A DNA stretch of 64,000 nt from Cloeon dipterum (taxonomy: Eukaryota; Arthropoda; Insecta; Ephemeroptera; Baetidae), in NCBI RefSeq assembly GCF_949628265.1, contig NC_088789.1:29443883-29507882 (forward strand). The letters are read 5' to 3'. The translations under genes and the position numbers were made by a program. Below, piece after piece: positions 11,702 to 23,200 of the stretch (within the stretch, counting starts at the first letter, position 1; the number at the start of each line of letters is the position of its first letter). The notes beneath the pieces are model-generated. The model saw only the letters and a program-made list of their open reading frames with translations, made no database searches and was not told the DNA's origin.

Positions 11702-12494
11702 CGTGATTTCTTCTCCGCACGCGATGGACCAGGGGGCTGCTGCTCCGACCGTCACGCACAGCACATCGAGTCTGATTAAATTATCGAGTGTTGGCATCAC
11801 TAAGAACGATACTTTCGGCCTTTTGCCCCCAGTTGGCGACTGACCTCTACATTAATTGCGTCATTCCGTTATCGCCACATGTTGCGAAACAATCTCGCTA
11901 ATATTTTTGAATAAATTATTTTTCTTTTTTGCTCACTTAATTAATATTTTGATCAAAAATAAAAAAAATTGAACATAATTGAATCGCTCTAGCAGACCAC
12001 ACACACCTCGAGAAATATCCGCCATTTTTCAAATAAAATTTTTCACTTTTTTTCGCTGCGATCTTTGATATTTTGTGGTTATTTAGGCTCGGTTTCGATT
12101 ATCTGTCGCTGTGCAGTGAGACGTGCGTGTCGGAATACATTTTCGCACGAAAACTCACGCTGCAACCAACTAAGGGCCGATTTGCGCTTAAGCGTCTTTT
12201 CAGTCCTTTGGGCTTTCCTTTTCGCCATTGAAAAGCACCAATGATGCAGCTGATCTCCGCAGACTCTCACCCGGAAATAAATCAATCGCTTCGAAAGATT
12301 AAAGCAAATATTTAGTTCTAACAGGATTTGAACTTAAAAACAATTAAATTGATTAAGCTATGCAAATTTGGTGTAAATTATGTGTTAAACAAGACATACG
12401 CAACATAAAAGCATTGAAATTTGCTTATAAAAGTTTATTTTTTTGTAGCCGCGTGTTATATTTAAAAGCAATGACGTCATTTTTATGATTTCAT
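11702..12494. other. Intergenic between divergent genes
   Basis: This is the shared upstream region of the minus-strand protease homologue and the plus-strand zinc-finger gene. I see no TATA-like element I would commit to for the protease. The short minus frame 12079-12285 is not supported by anything else. Confidence 0.5.
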
Positions 12495-12579
12495 CCATAC
12501 CCTGAGACTGGCGCTGCAATCGCTACTAAGCCACCTGGAACCTTCCATCTTTCATTCAGGTTCAGGTAGTCTGCCCGAA
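12495..12579 (+). promoter_or_regulatory. Conserved leader of ZAD-type zinc-finger gene 2
   Basis: Contains CCACCTGGAACCTTC, ATCTTTCATTCAGG and TTCAGGTAGTCTG immediately before the start codon, matching the leaders of the other copies. The TATA-like half of the module seen at 2990 is not recognisable upstream, where the sequence is unrelated. The duplication therefore retained only the part from roughly the transcription start onward. Confidence 0.5.
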
Positions 12580-14134
12580 ATGTCGTATCAAAAGGCATTG
12601 TGCTTGATTTGCGACCTTCCAACGGCGGACGGCGCTGTCCTCGCTGTCCACGTGGACAAGGAAAAATTGGAGACTTGGTTTCTAAACGTCTGCGAGTACG
12701 AGTTGGCCGACGAAATCGAGGATCACGACGTGATTTGTTACTTTTGCGTCTGGCAAGCCGAGTAATTTCTTCAAAGGAATTCAAGAATCTTCTTTTTTAT
12801 ATTTGAGGAATTTTCCCACAGATTTCTTTGGGAATCTAATGGAATGTCAGACGAGTCTTTGATTTGGTGGAATTTGGATTTGGATGATGCGGCAACAGAG
12901 CTGCGGAAGCATTACTTCGGTAAAAGTGATATTTTTATTTTTTTGTTTTTGTCTAATAATTGTGTTTTCAGAGGGAAATATAGAACAATGTTGGGTGCCA
13001 TTGGAGGAGATCGATCTGCCCGAAAGTGAAGAAGAAGAAATCGAAGAGGATGAGGTGGAATTGGAATCTGAGGCACAATCCAATATTTGTTCACAAAAGA
13101 AAAAATGTCTCTACTGTGGTAAACTATATTCATATTCGCGCGATTTGTCAAAGCATGTTAAGAAATCACACAAAAATGCCATTAGATGTGAAAATCATCG
13201 CTGTGCCACATATTTTAACACAATCGAGGAAAGGGAAAATCACAACGAGGAAGTACATGAAAAACCGAAAATATTCAAATGTGATTTTTGTAGCAAGGAA
13301 TTCATTGGAAATGGTCATATCAACAATCATGTTCGTCAGGTCCATCATGAATATCCAGTCAAGTGCGCTTTTCATGGCTGCGTCTCGTTTTTTAAAACTA
13401 AAATTGAAATGAGGGCTCACTTTGACTCTCTTCACGATGATACAAATATGATTGATTGTGAATATTGCGAGTACAAAACAAGTATTAGACCTAATTTACA
13501 AAGGCATGTTTCCAGAAAACACAGAACAGAAAAGCCATTCAAGTGTGACGAATGCGGTGCAATGTTTTCAACAAAGGGGACTTTGGCAAGGCACAGTAGT
13601 TCAAAGCATAAATTCAAACGCTGCAAAATTTGTAAATTAGATGTTTCTGCAGGCCATTATACTATACACATCCGAAAGCTTACATGTTATCGCTGCAAAA
13701 ACAAGTTTCAATGTTCAGGTTTGTACCAGTCACACCTGAAAAAGTGCAGAGAAACTATGGTCAAATGTTCCAAGTGTCCAAAGAGCTTTCAAATTTATTC
13801 TTTGCTTGTTTACCACATGAAAAGGAAACATGGAAATCGCGAATGGCGTGGTTTGGAGCACAAAGCTCTCGGATTCAAGTGTGAACCCTGCAAAAGGTAC
13901 TACAAAGGTGCGAAACTCTTGAAACTACATTCTTACAGGATGCACATTCAAGCCAAATTGAAGTACTGTGCCCATTGTCAAAAGAGTTTCTATTTCACTT
14001 ATCTTTTGAAAACCCATCTCGCCGTAAATCACAATTTGTTGACACTTGAATTTGAATGTGATGAATGCAAGAAACGGTTTATTTCAAAATGTTTTCTCAG
14101 CCGTCATATCATGCTATCACATTTAAGAGATTAA
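12580..14134 (+). CDS. ZAD-like C2H2 multi-zinc-finger protein, complete, 3 exons
   Basis: Exons 12580-12761, 12822-12919 and 12972-14134 join in frame to about 480 residues. The first two exons have exactly the same lengths as in the 3132 paralogue (182 and 98 nt). ZAD-like module: CLIC near residue 8, VICYFC near 51, then LIWWNLDLDDAATEL. An acidic linker and about 11-12 C2H2 fingers follow. The finger beginning KRCKIC lacks a normal second His pair, as in the paralogues. The protein ends at SRHIMLSHLRD, one finger shorter than the 3132 copy. The third exon is strongly similar to the 3132 gene (long identical runs such as the KTSIRPNLQRHVSRKH finger), suggesting recent duplication or conversion. 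Role: nuclear DNA-binding factor of unknown target. Confidence 0.9.
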
Positions 14135-15090
14135 ATTTGTGAGGTTTCGGAAAATGTAGAAAATCTATAAATGTAAAAAATATGACGAAACATCATTTAT
14201 TAATCCATGGAGTAGAGTAATTTACTTGATTATTTCAATCATTTCTCTTTCAGAATTTGTTTCTCCAAATTTGTTTTCAATATGTCTTCGCATTTCCTAT
14301 GGCAATTAAAAAAATTTCAGACTATTATCCGCACTTTTATTTGACGGCCTTCTCTTTATCTTGTCACTAATTGTGACCGTCATCCCTTACTTTGTGTATA
14401 CTATTGTTATATTTTAAATAATAAATTAAGATGAATAGAAGAACGAGGAAAGTCAGTGTGTAACTTATTCCATTCAAAATGAAATGGCCGAGAAATAAAG
14501 CAATTTTGAGCTAGATAGTTTTATTTTTACGTGCTTGCAAACGCAAAATCGCGTCTGCCTCCCAGATTTTCATCCAAGCAGCGAAATCAATATAATGTTT
14601 GCCTCCTGTGTGGAAAACGAGAAGCAAACAAAAACAAGAGCGCTGAATCGTAGAAATTTGTGCACACCCGTGTATTGTGCGTGTTTTCCTTCACATAACA
14701 GCCGTGAATTCAAATCGCTGACCAGAGAGAAGAGTACATGAAAATCTCGTTGGAAAATTATCCTGATCGTAACAGATTTGGTACTAAATTTTAATGCTCA
14801 TTTTGGCTAACGAAAATTATGAATATATTGCACATTTTTATTATTTAAAAAAGCATTCGGTCTGATTTGAAAAGGAAATCTACCAAGTTAAATAAAAATT
14901 CTGCTGAAATTAAATATATTTTACTCTGTGTTAATTTTTGGATTAAAATTGTTATCTAAAATATTAGGAATTTTTCGAGCCCGAAATCAGGGCAGCTCTC
15001 ACACTAACAACCAGCTGCTCTCTTTCGTACCCTGGTGCGGCGTTGCCAAATTTCGCTCAGGGAATCACGCCTTGCATAGCATTAAATTTT
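14135..15090. other. Intergenic, AT-rich
   Basis: 3' flank of the zinc-finger gene. I see no supportable gene. The short frame 14535-14741 has no recognisable motif, and a polyadenylation-type AATAAA (near 14419) is the only signal worth naming. Confidence 0.4.
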
Positions 15091-15235
15091 GTACTTGCGA
15101 CACCCATAGCTGCGTCCTGTCCAAAGTGACGTAAAACACCGCTGTTTGCAACGGTCTGTTTCGAAATGAGCACACAGCACACCTGCCTGGGAGCTTTTGG
15201 CGCCGCAGCCGCAGCAGAAGTGAAAAAAAAACATC
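15091..15235 (+). pseudogene. Relic promoter and signal-peptide exon of the lectin/OBP family (1)
   Basis: A degenerate copy of the first exon of the lectin/OBP genes: a GCAACGGTCTG...GAAATGAGC leader like the functional GCAACAGTCTGG...GAAATGAGC, then CACCTGCCTGGGAGCTTTTGG and GCCGCAGCCGCAGCAG in place of the hydrophobic codons. No downstream exons belong to it; the functional copy A starts only about 300 bp later at 15524. Similar relics precede copies B and C. Confidence 0.55.
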
Positions 15236-15523
15236 CTGGCATTTTATCAACTGATATACAAATTAATTGACTTTTAAATTACCCTTTAAATGAAATAATA
15301 ATTATTATTCTTTCCGTACTTTTAAATGATCATTCCCATTTACCATTTCACAATCAAAATTTTGTGTTGGGCTACACGAGCAGCGCGCGTGAGAAAGGAA
15401 GTGGATAGTCGGTCCCATGTTTTGCAACAAACGTGTGTGACGTTTAACAAACGAAGCAAAGTTGCAACACACTCTGTTCAGTTGATTCAAACCACTGCGC
15501 TGTTGGCAACAGTCTGGTTTGAA

Positions 15524-18500
15524 ATGTGCTGGTTATGGACTGGAAATTTCCGAAATTTCGCCTGCCTTGCATTGGCAGCGTTCGCTTTATGCGCCGCACA
15601 GGTACTGAATCGATCGATGTAATTTTAAAATTAAATCTGATGATTTCGGAAGTTTGGACAGGTTGAGATGTCGAAGTCTAAAGGTATGCGTGGCTTTTTC
15701 ACTATATATACGCTTGGATTTTATTAAATCAAAGGCAACCGAAACTTCATCATAAAATGCTGCGGACGAAATTCCTGCTTAAATGTACCACCGAAACGAG
15801 CGAATCGCACATTGGTTACACGAACTACGCAATCTGCCAAGCCCGTTCTGAGCTTGTCCTCGGTATTTTCCATCAAAAGAACCACCTCAAGCCCAGATGG
15901 AAATATCGTCATGGAGAGCACAGAAGCGCCGACGCTCGAAGACACGGATACGGAGGCCACGATAGAAATAACAGAAAAAGTCAATACAATTATCCAGACT
16001 GAATCCCAGCAATCGCAAACGGTATGAATTCTTGCGTTTCTTCAAATATTAAAATTATTTATTCAATCAATCAGTCGGCGTTCACTGAAATTTTGAGTGG
16101 AAAAATAACCTCAAGCCCCTCTTCATCGGGATCATCTAAAAATTCTGAAAACACAGTAAAGGAGGTGACAAGCACTGTGGTTCAAACCAACTTCATTTCT
16201 ACGGAAAAGATTTTGACAAGCACTGCCTCCTTGGAAACCGTCTCAACAGACTCAACAATCAATGCCCTGCTCTCAACAAGCTCAATCTCAAGCAATACAA
16301 TCTCGACTAAAACAGCATCAGAAAATAACACCACAGGCAGCAACTCAATCAGCACAGCTCGGAGCAACGACGGAACATTGACAACCACAAATCCATCATC
16401 AGTCAGCACGTCAAGCTCCGATTTTCAGGGAACTATCAGTAATAGTGTTGCGCCAGTAACAGATAAACCTGTAAATTTAATGATTTCCGAAAACAGCAGA
16501 AAAAATTAATTTCTTAATTTTCCAATGTCAGATTATCATCTACAGTTGCTCTAGTTTAACTTGCTTGAAAAATAACTCCCTTTTTGACAGGGATGGAGTT
16601 CTAATAGGTAATATTAAAATTTAATTATTAAAATTTTTAATAAAATAATTTCAATATAGACTCTAAAACCTATGGCTCGTGGAGGGAAGTCTGCGGGGAA
16701 CTCTATCTCTTTGGAAAATCGATTGTACGTCATTGGAAATCATCACATTCCGAAATTTTTATTTATATTTAAGGTCACTTGGGAGGAAAACGTGAAGAGG
16801 TGCTGCAGCATTGGAATGAAACCAATAGCGTTCGAAACCTTTGACCAATTTAACTGCCTTAAAAAACTAACCACGCGTACGAGATCTTAAAATTTAATCG
16901 TTTTATTTTTTAACAATTCGTGACGAAACAGAGGAAGTGTGGAAGTACAGCTCCAACTACTGGACAGCCGCACGTCAAGTGTGGTCGAATGATTTGTTTC
17001 AGTGGTGTTCGCACAGCCCACCTGACACCTTCGCCAACCTCACGTCGATGTGGGCCAAAGGGTTTCCAGACAACGCGAATAGCAAGTATTGTGTCCATCT
17101 GTCCGTCCCAAAAACCGAGCTGACAGAAAAGAACTGCTCATTCAAGTTTATTTTTTCGTGCAAAGTAATGCTCAAATATCATATTTTTGCTTTTAATTAT
17201 TAAATTTTGAAAATATGATTAGGGATCCCCCACGCCTGCACCACGTTGCTTCACTCCACTCTGCCCTAAAGATGCTTGCATCAAAAATGTAATTAATTTT
17301 TGAACCGAAGGGAAAAATTTATTTAATTATTTTGTATTAAAGGATGCTTTATATTCGCCTGGACTGGACAATGTGACCAAGTTCCTAACAAGTACGTGAT
17401 TTCACTAGCATGTAGTCTAAAAATATATTTTGCCGGGAAGAAACGAAAAATGGCATGAAAATATGGTGAAGCGCTGTAAATGTTTAAGAATGTTATGGAG
17501 AAAATTTCTTTTGATTGTTATTTTATAGCACAATTAGAGTGATTCTGTTTATAAAACAATGCCCACTCAATCCAAATTGGACACTGCTCATGTAATATAT
17601 GTACATAAAATGAAGCAAAATATTCGAAAAATCCCAAAATCACAGTAAATTATATAGAGAATGTTAACTGGATATTAAATTTTCTTTCCTCCAAATGGAT
17701 GTATTTGAGAATTTATACTGCATTCTTCTCTAATAGGGCCTACGCAGTACGGACTTTGGAAGAGCATGAATTACCGCGTATACATGTTCAGCAAAGATAG
17801 TAAAACGGTAAATTTTTGTGTGACTCAAAATGAAACAATTTATCTAGCCGCAAAATCAAAATTATATTTCAGTGGAATGAAGCGGCAAAGACCTGCTGCT
17901 CAATTGGAATGAAGCTCTTGAGTCTAGACGCAGATTTTAAATACACTGTCCTATCTCAAGTCTTAGGTCCCTTAAATATAAATAATAAATCAGGATTTCT
18001 TTTTAAATTTGTATGTATGTAAATTACAACAGGTGAAGATAGCGCTTCTCTCTCAGCGAAATTTTGGACGTCGGGCACAGACAACGGCTGTCCCGGAGCA
18101 TTTGGGTGGTGCGCCTCCAACAGACTGGTCAGAGCGCCGATTTGGGCTCCAGGAGATCCTCGGATCGGCAATTATTGCGTTATTGCTGACGTCACGAGCT
18201 CCAGCACCTCGCTCATGACATTGGATTGCGGTGCGACTCTGCGATTCATTTGCGAAGTATTTTTCTTTTCTTTATTATGAAAATAGAAACAATTGAATAT
18301 TATTTTAAAGACAAGGGACACGAGCAACTCCACGTCTGGAGGAGATGCAATTAAGGACGAGTGTGCCTCCAATTTTAACATTTCTATCGGTTTGACCTAC
18401 ATTTTGGTTATAAAAAATTGTTTTTATCTTCTATGCAACAGCCGAGCAGGACAAGATATTCAACAGCACTTCCTTCAACGCAAAAATAAAGGTTTTGCCT

Positions 18501-19175
18501 CTATATTAATTGTAGATTATGAATATATTGTATTGTTTAAGTGTTTCTTGAGATGTTTGGGCGAGTTTGGAGGAATGGTAATAAAAACAAATATAAGGGA
18601 ATGATCAAAATAAAATTAAGACATTTCTTAAGGTTGTGAATGGCCGCATCGTGGATGAGCAACTAATTAAAATGGCCGAGGCCTTGTCAAAGAATGATGA
18701 GGCGAAATTAATGAAGAATTTGGAAGCTGTGGACGAGTGCTCCAATTTAAGTGAGCGTGATTTAAAGATTTCTAAATAATTAAAGGGAATGAAATCACAG
18801 AGGGAATGGATGAGTGCGACACGATAGCCAGCGCCTATCAGTGCGGACAGGAAAAAGCACCGGATTTAATTGCGAACGCGATCAAAGCGGTGGAGCTGAA
18901 CAGCACAGGGGTATAGAAAACAAATTAATTGTTTGAGACGGGGATAATAAAATAAATTTTAGGAAAGTTCACCTCTGCAACCAATTTTGGGTCAATGCAT
19001 CACTGATTTCGATTGCACAATAGACGTAATAACCGATATATAATAAAAAATGCAGAAATTTTCTGAACAGTTTTTAATTACTCAGTCGGGCTGGAGCAAG
19101 GCGTTTCTAACAAGAGGCTGGCAAACCGTCTTATCTTTAACTGATATTTGCTTTCTTAAATTAAATTTGAAATGA
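15524..19175 (+). CDS. Mucin-CTLD-CTLD-OBP protein, copy A (CTLD3 lost)
   Basis: Twenty exons join in frame to about 769 residues. Signal peptide (WTGNF, CLALAAFALCAAQ) in exon 15524-15601. Residues 27-261 carry a short Cys-containing segment (IIKCCGRNSC) and a Thr/Ser-rich mucin-like stretch. CTLD1 at about 262-420 (KRCCSIGMKP, NYWTAARQ, KYCVHLSV, FIFSCK). CTLD2 at about 430-588 (KTCCSIGMKLLSL, FWTSGTDNGCPGAFGWC, NYCVIADV, LRFICE). OBP domain in exons 14-18, about 589-719, with C-x25-C-x3-C-x42-C-x8-C-x8-C, the classical insect pattern. After exon 19 (18963-19025) the donor kept in the sisters is altered, and the frame ends at 19175 beyond SGWSKAFLT. CTLD1 and CTLD2 lack EPN/QPD, so calcium-dependent sugar binding is doubtful. 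Likely secreted; ligand unknown. Confidence 0.85.
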
Positions 19176-19179
19176 ACAG

Positions 19180-19392
19180 TTACGTACGGCGTTATTCTGG
19201 ATATTTGCGGCAGGCGCTATCACTTGGGACTTAGTAATGTATAACTATTCTACTCAAATTAAAAGATAAACTTTTAAATCCTGTTTGGTCAATAAAGTCT
19301 ACATTTCGCGATGGTTCAACTTGGTGTTGTACGTACGGATACTTCCTAGAGGAAACGGATAATTACAATTCAGCATTTGGGCTGGGATAAAA
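19180..19392 (+). pseudogene. Residual CTLD3 exons of copy A
   Basis: Sequence matching the exon VILDICGRRY (about 19182-19236) and the start of the next exon (from 19298, TFRDGSTWCC) of the sister genes. At about 19338 it jumps into sequence matching the 3' UTR of copy B near 24777 (GGGCTGG(G/A)ATAAAAATT). The exon coding for the main lectin fold of CTLD3 has been deleted. It could still be spliced as a short altered tail, but no good upstream donor remains. Confidence 0.65.
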
Positions 19393-20279
19393 ATTCGAAT
19401 AAATCGGCCTTCTAGTTTTCACTTTATATACACGCTGATATTTTTTGTAACCTCTACATCCATCCAATTTGAGTTTGATTTGCTAAGTTAGGGAAACACT
19501 TGTGAATGACATTGATTTTGTAATTTAAAAATAGGGGTAAGAAGATTCAGAAATAAAGGCAATCCAAATCAAAAGCAATTGACTTACATCAAAGCAAAAT
19601 CACTTTTAAAGTATTTAGAAAACTGGGCAAGGTAAGCCACAATTTTATAAGTTTTAAAAGGCGCTGTTCCATAGCAGGCGACTGCAAAATTTTAGTTAGG
19701 AATCAGAAAGCGCTCCACTTCGTAGCTGGTAGCTTGTGGCAATCACGCAGCAGCATCCTGTTTTTCCACTGACACAAAACACAGCTGTTTTTGAAAAAGA
19801 GAAATGAGCTAGCCTTCTATATGGACGGGAAATTCGCCTGCCTGGAGTTTTTGGTGTCGCAGAAGTGAAGCAACTAAATATAAATTAACAAGAAAATACT
19901 GATATATATGAAAATTTTCCACCAAAATAAATTACCTCTCGTTCCAGTTCGAGATTTTTATTCATTATCCTTACAATTTTATAGCATATTAAATTTAAAT
20001 TAATCCTTCACTAGAATGACCGATACTTCAACTTAAACTAAATGTCTTCATTAATATATAAACTATGTCATCTATCATTTTCACTTTTGGTTGGCCACAT
20101 TCCCAATTTTCAATGCCAATATTTCTAGTGAAAACTGTGCCATGTGGTGATGAAAAATTCGTGCAGCATGGATGCGACAGGAAGTGAAATGGCCCCCCTT
20201 TCAGTTGTAAAATCGATACGAAGAAACGAAACATGGTGGGCGATCCGAAACACCGTTGTTTGCAACATTCTGGTGTGAA
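19393..20279 (+). other. Upstream region of copy B, including relic first exon (2)
   Basis: At about 19725-19875 lies a relic of the family's leader and signal-peptide exon (AGAAATGAGCTAGCC, GGACGGGAAATTCGCCTGCC, then GGAGTTTTTGGTGTCGCAG). It is nearly identical to the relic at 25010-25155 before copy C. About 400 bp later the functional leader appears, with GTTTGCAAC directly before the start. The pair shows that promoter and exon 1 were duplicated once in the ancestor of B and C and the outer copy then decayed. Confidence 0.6.
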
Positions 20280-23200
20280 ATGAGCTCGCTACGGACGGGA
20301 AATTTCGGCTGGCTCGCGCTGGCAGCTTTCGCTTTGTGCGCCGCACAGGTATGCTGAATATTTTACATGTTCATTATTATTTTGATGAAAAAATGAATAA
20401 TTTTAAGTTTGGACTGGTTGAAATGATTAAATCTAAGAGTATGGGTAGCTATCATTGCGTATTTTTATAATTTAATTTTTATCCAAATAAGGCAACCGAA
20501 ACTTCATCATAAAATGCTGTGGACGAAAATCGTGCATAAATTTACCACCGAAACAGTTAAATCGCACTTTGATTACACGAATTACGCAATCACAACAGCC
20601 GACTTTGAGCTTGTCCTCAACATTTTCCATCAAAAGAACCTCAAATCTGGACAAGGTTAGCACAGAAGCAGCAACAACTGAAGACGCTGCTACCGAGGCT
20701 ATGCTGGAGATAACAAACAAAGGCAATTCAACTTCTCTAGAATCGCAAACAGAGGTATTAATTGTTACGAGGCGTCAAATTATTAAAACTGTTGTGAATT
20801 TTTAGTCCACTTTTAGCAAATCGGATTTATCTAGTGACCAAACGATTACAAATACTGCCGATTCAGCACACCAGAACTCGAAAACGGTGTGCTATTACAT
20901 TATTACGAGGCTTATATTAATAAAAACAATTCAAATTTTTAGTCAGCTATTAGTGGAACCGATTTATCTACTGACAAAATGATAACAAACAACGGCGATT
21001 CGGCAACCCTGAAGCCGCAAACGGTGGCATTTATTGTTTCGAGGCTTGAAATTAAAAATAAAAAATGTACAATTTTTAGTCAACTTTTAGCAGAATAACG
21101 GATTTCTTGAGGGACCAAACGATAACTTCTCCAGTAAATACTGTCACACAGACGACGACAAGCTCGACCGTTCTTCCAACTAACTTCATTTCAACCTCAA
21201 CTAAGAAGATTTTGACAAGCACTGTCCTCATAAAATCCATTCCTACAGCCTCATCAACAGAATTAAAAACAACTAATTCAGGCTCGATTAAATCGACTAC
21301 TTCAGTATCTCAAATTTACACAACACGCACAATTACGAGCACTGGGACAACAACAACAAGTCCATCAACAGTCACATTAACTATTAATTATCAAACAACC
21401 TCGAGAACCACCAGTCTTGCACCAATAACGACGACCAATCCGGTAAATTTATAGAATGTTTTCTTATTTTATTGAAATGTTTCTCAATTCAATGCCAGAA
21501 TACAATCTACAGTTGCTCTAGTTTATCTTGCTTGAAAAATAACTCCCTCTTTGACAGGGATGGAGTTCTAATAGGTAGCATTAAAATTTAATTTTTATTG
21601 ATTAAAATAATATTTTCAATTAAGACGCGAAGACCTATGGTTCGTGGAGGGAAGTCTGCGGGGAACTCTATCTCTTTGGAAAATCGATTGTACATCATTG
21701 GATATCTTCACATTCCAATATTTTCATTTAAATTTTAGGTCACTTGGGAGGAAAACGTGAAAAGGTGCTGCAGCATTGGAATGAAACCAATAGCGTTCGA
21801 AACCGTTGACCAATTTAATTGCCTTAAAAAGCTAACCACGCGTACGAGATCATAAAATTCATCAATAATCGATTTAATTCTTAACAAATTTTTGACGAAA
21901 CAGAGGAAGTGTGGATGTACAGTTCCAACTACTGGACAGCCGCTCGTCAAGTGTGGCTCAATGATTTATTTCAGTGGTGTATGTACAGCCCACCTGACAC
22001 CTTCGCCAACCTCACCTCGATGTGGGCAGAAGGATTTCCAGAAAACTCAGCTGACAAGCTTTGTGTCCACCTGTCTTTCCCGAAAACCGAGCTTACCGAG
22101 AGGAGATGTGACATTAAATTCGTTTTCTCGTGCAAGGTATTTTTTTAGCTAAAGATATTACAAATTTTTTAATTTATTTGCTTTTTTGAAATTTAAGGGT
22201 GTCCCAACCCCTGCTCCGCGATGCTTTACTCCAACCTGCCCAAGAGATGCGTGTATTAAAGATGTATACAGAAACGATTCTTTGCTATTGCGCTAGGAAG
22301 ATTTTAATCAGTTTCCTTTATCTCAAAGGACAATTTATATTCGCCTGGACTGGATAATGTGACCAGATTCCTAACAAGTATGTAAATTAAAGGCCATGAA
22401 TGTAAGCAAAAATTTTAATGCGTATGCTAATGAGATAGGATAATATTAAGGATTAATATAAATAAACTAAAGGAGAATTTGCTAATTACAATAATGACAG
22501 CAAGTTTTTTAATTGCTTGGCAAAATATTCCAATACATAATTCCAAAGCCTACAAGCAAAAGAGAATTTTGAAAGGAAACTCAAAATATTTTTTAGAAGT
22601 ATTTCATCACGGTGTTTTTATATTTTTCCAATAGGGCCTAATCAGTACGGACTTTGGAAGAGCATGAATTACCGCATGTACATGTTCAGCAAAGAAAGTA
22701 AAACGGTTGAATTTTTGTGTGACGCAAATTGAAACATTTGATCTAATGGCAAAACTAAAAATGTTTCAGTGGAATGAAGCGGGAAAGACTTGTTGCTCAA
22801 TTGGAATGAAGCTCTTGAGTCTGGACGCAGATTATAAATATTCTGTCCTATCTCAAGTGTTAGGTACCTTAAATATAAATAAATGACGCATTTTTTTTTA
22901 AATATTATAACATGTATGAATTATAAAAGGTGGAGATAGCGCTTCTCTCTCCGCGAAATATTGGACGTCTGGCACAGACAACGGCTGTCCCGGAGCATTT
23001 GGCTGGTGCGCCTCCAACAGACTGGTCAGAGCGCCGATTTGGGCTCCAGGCGAGCCTCGGATCGGCAATAATTATTGCGTAATTGCTGACGTCACAAGTT
23101 CAAGGACCTTGCTGATGACATCGGATTGTGGTGCGGCTCTGCGATTCGTTTGCGAAGTATTTTTTTATCTCCTAGTATGAAAATAGAAACAATTGAATAT

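Noticed and set aside
14535-14741. 68-residue open frame downstream of zinc-finger gene 2
   Set aside because: No homology-like features and no conservation near the other zinc-finger copies.
16182-16409. Antisense frame of 75 residues opposite the mucin exon of copy A
   Set aside because: It is the mirror of a low-complexity ACA/ACT-rich exon; its Val/Leu-rich sequence has no start context or homology-like features. The same holds for 26464-26658 and 31668-32036.
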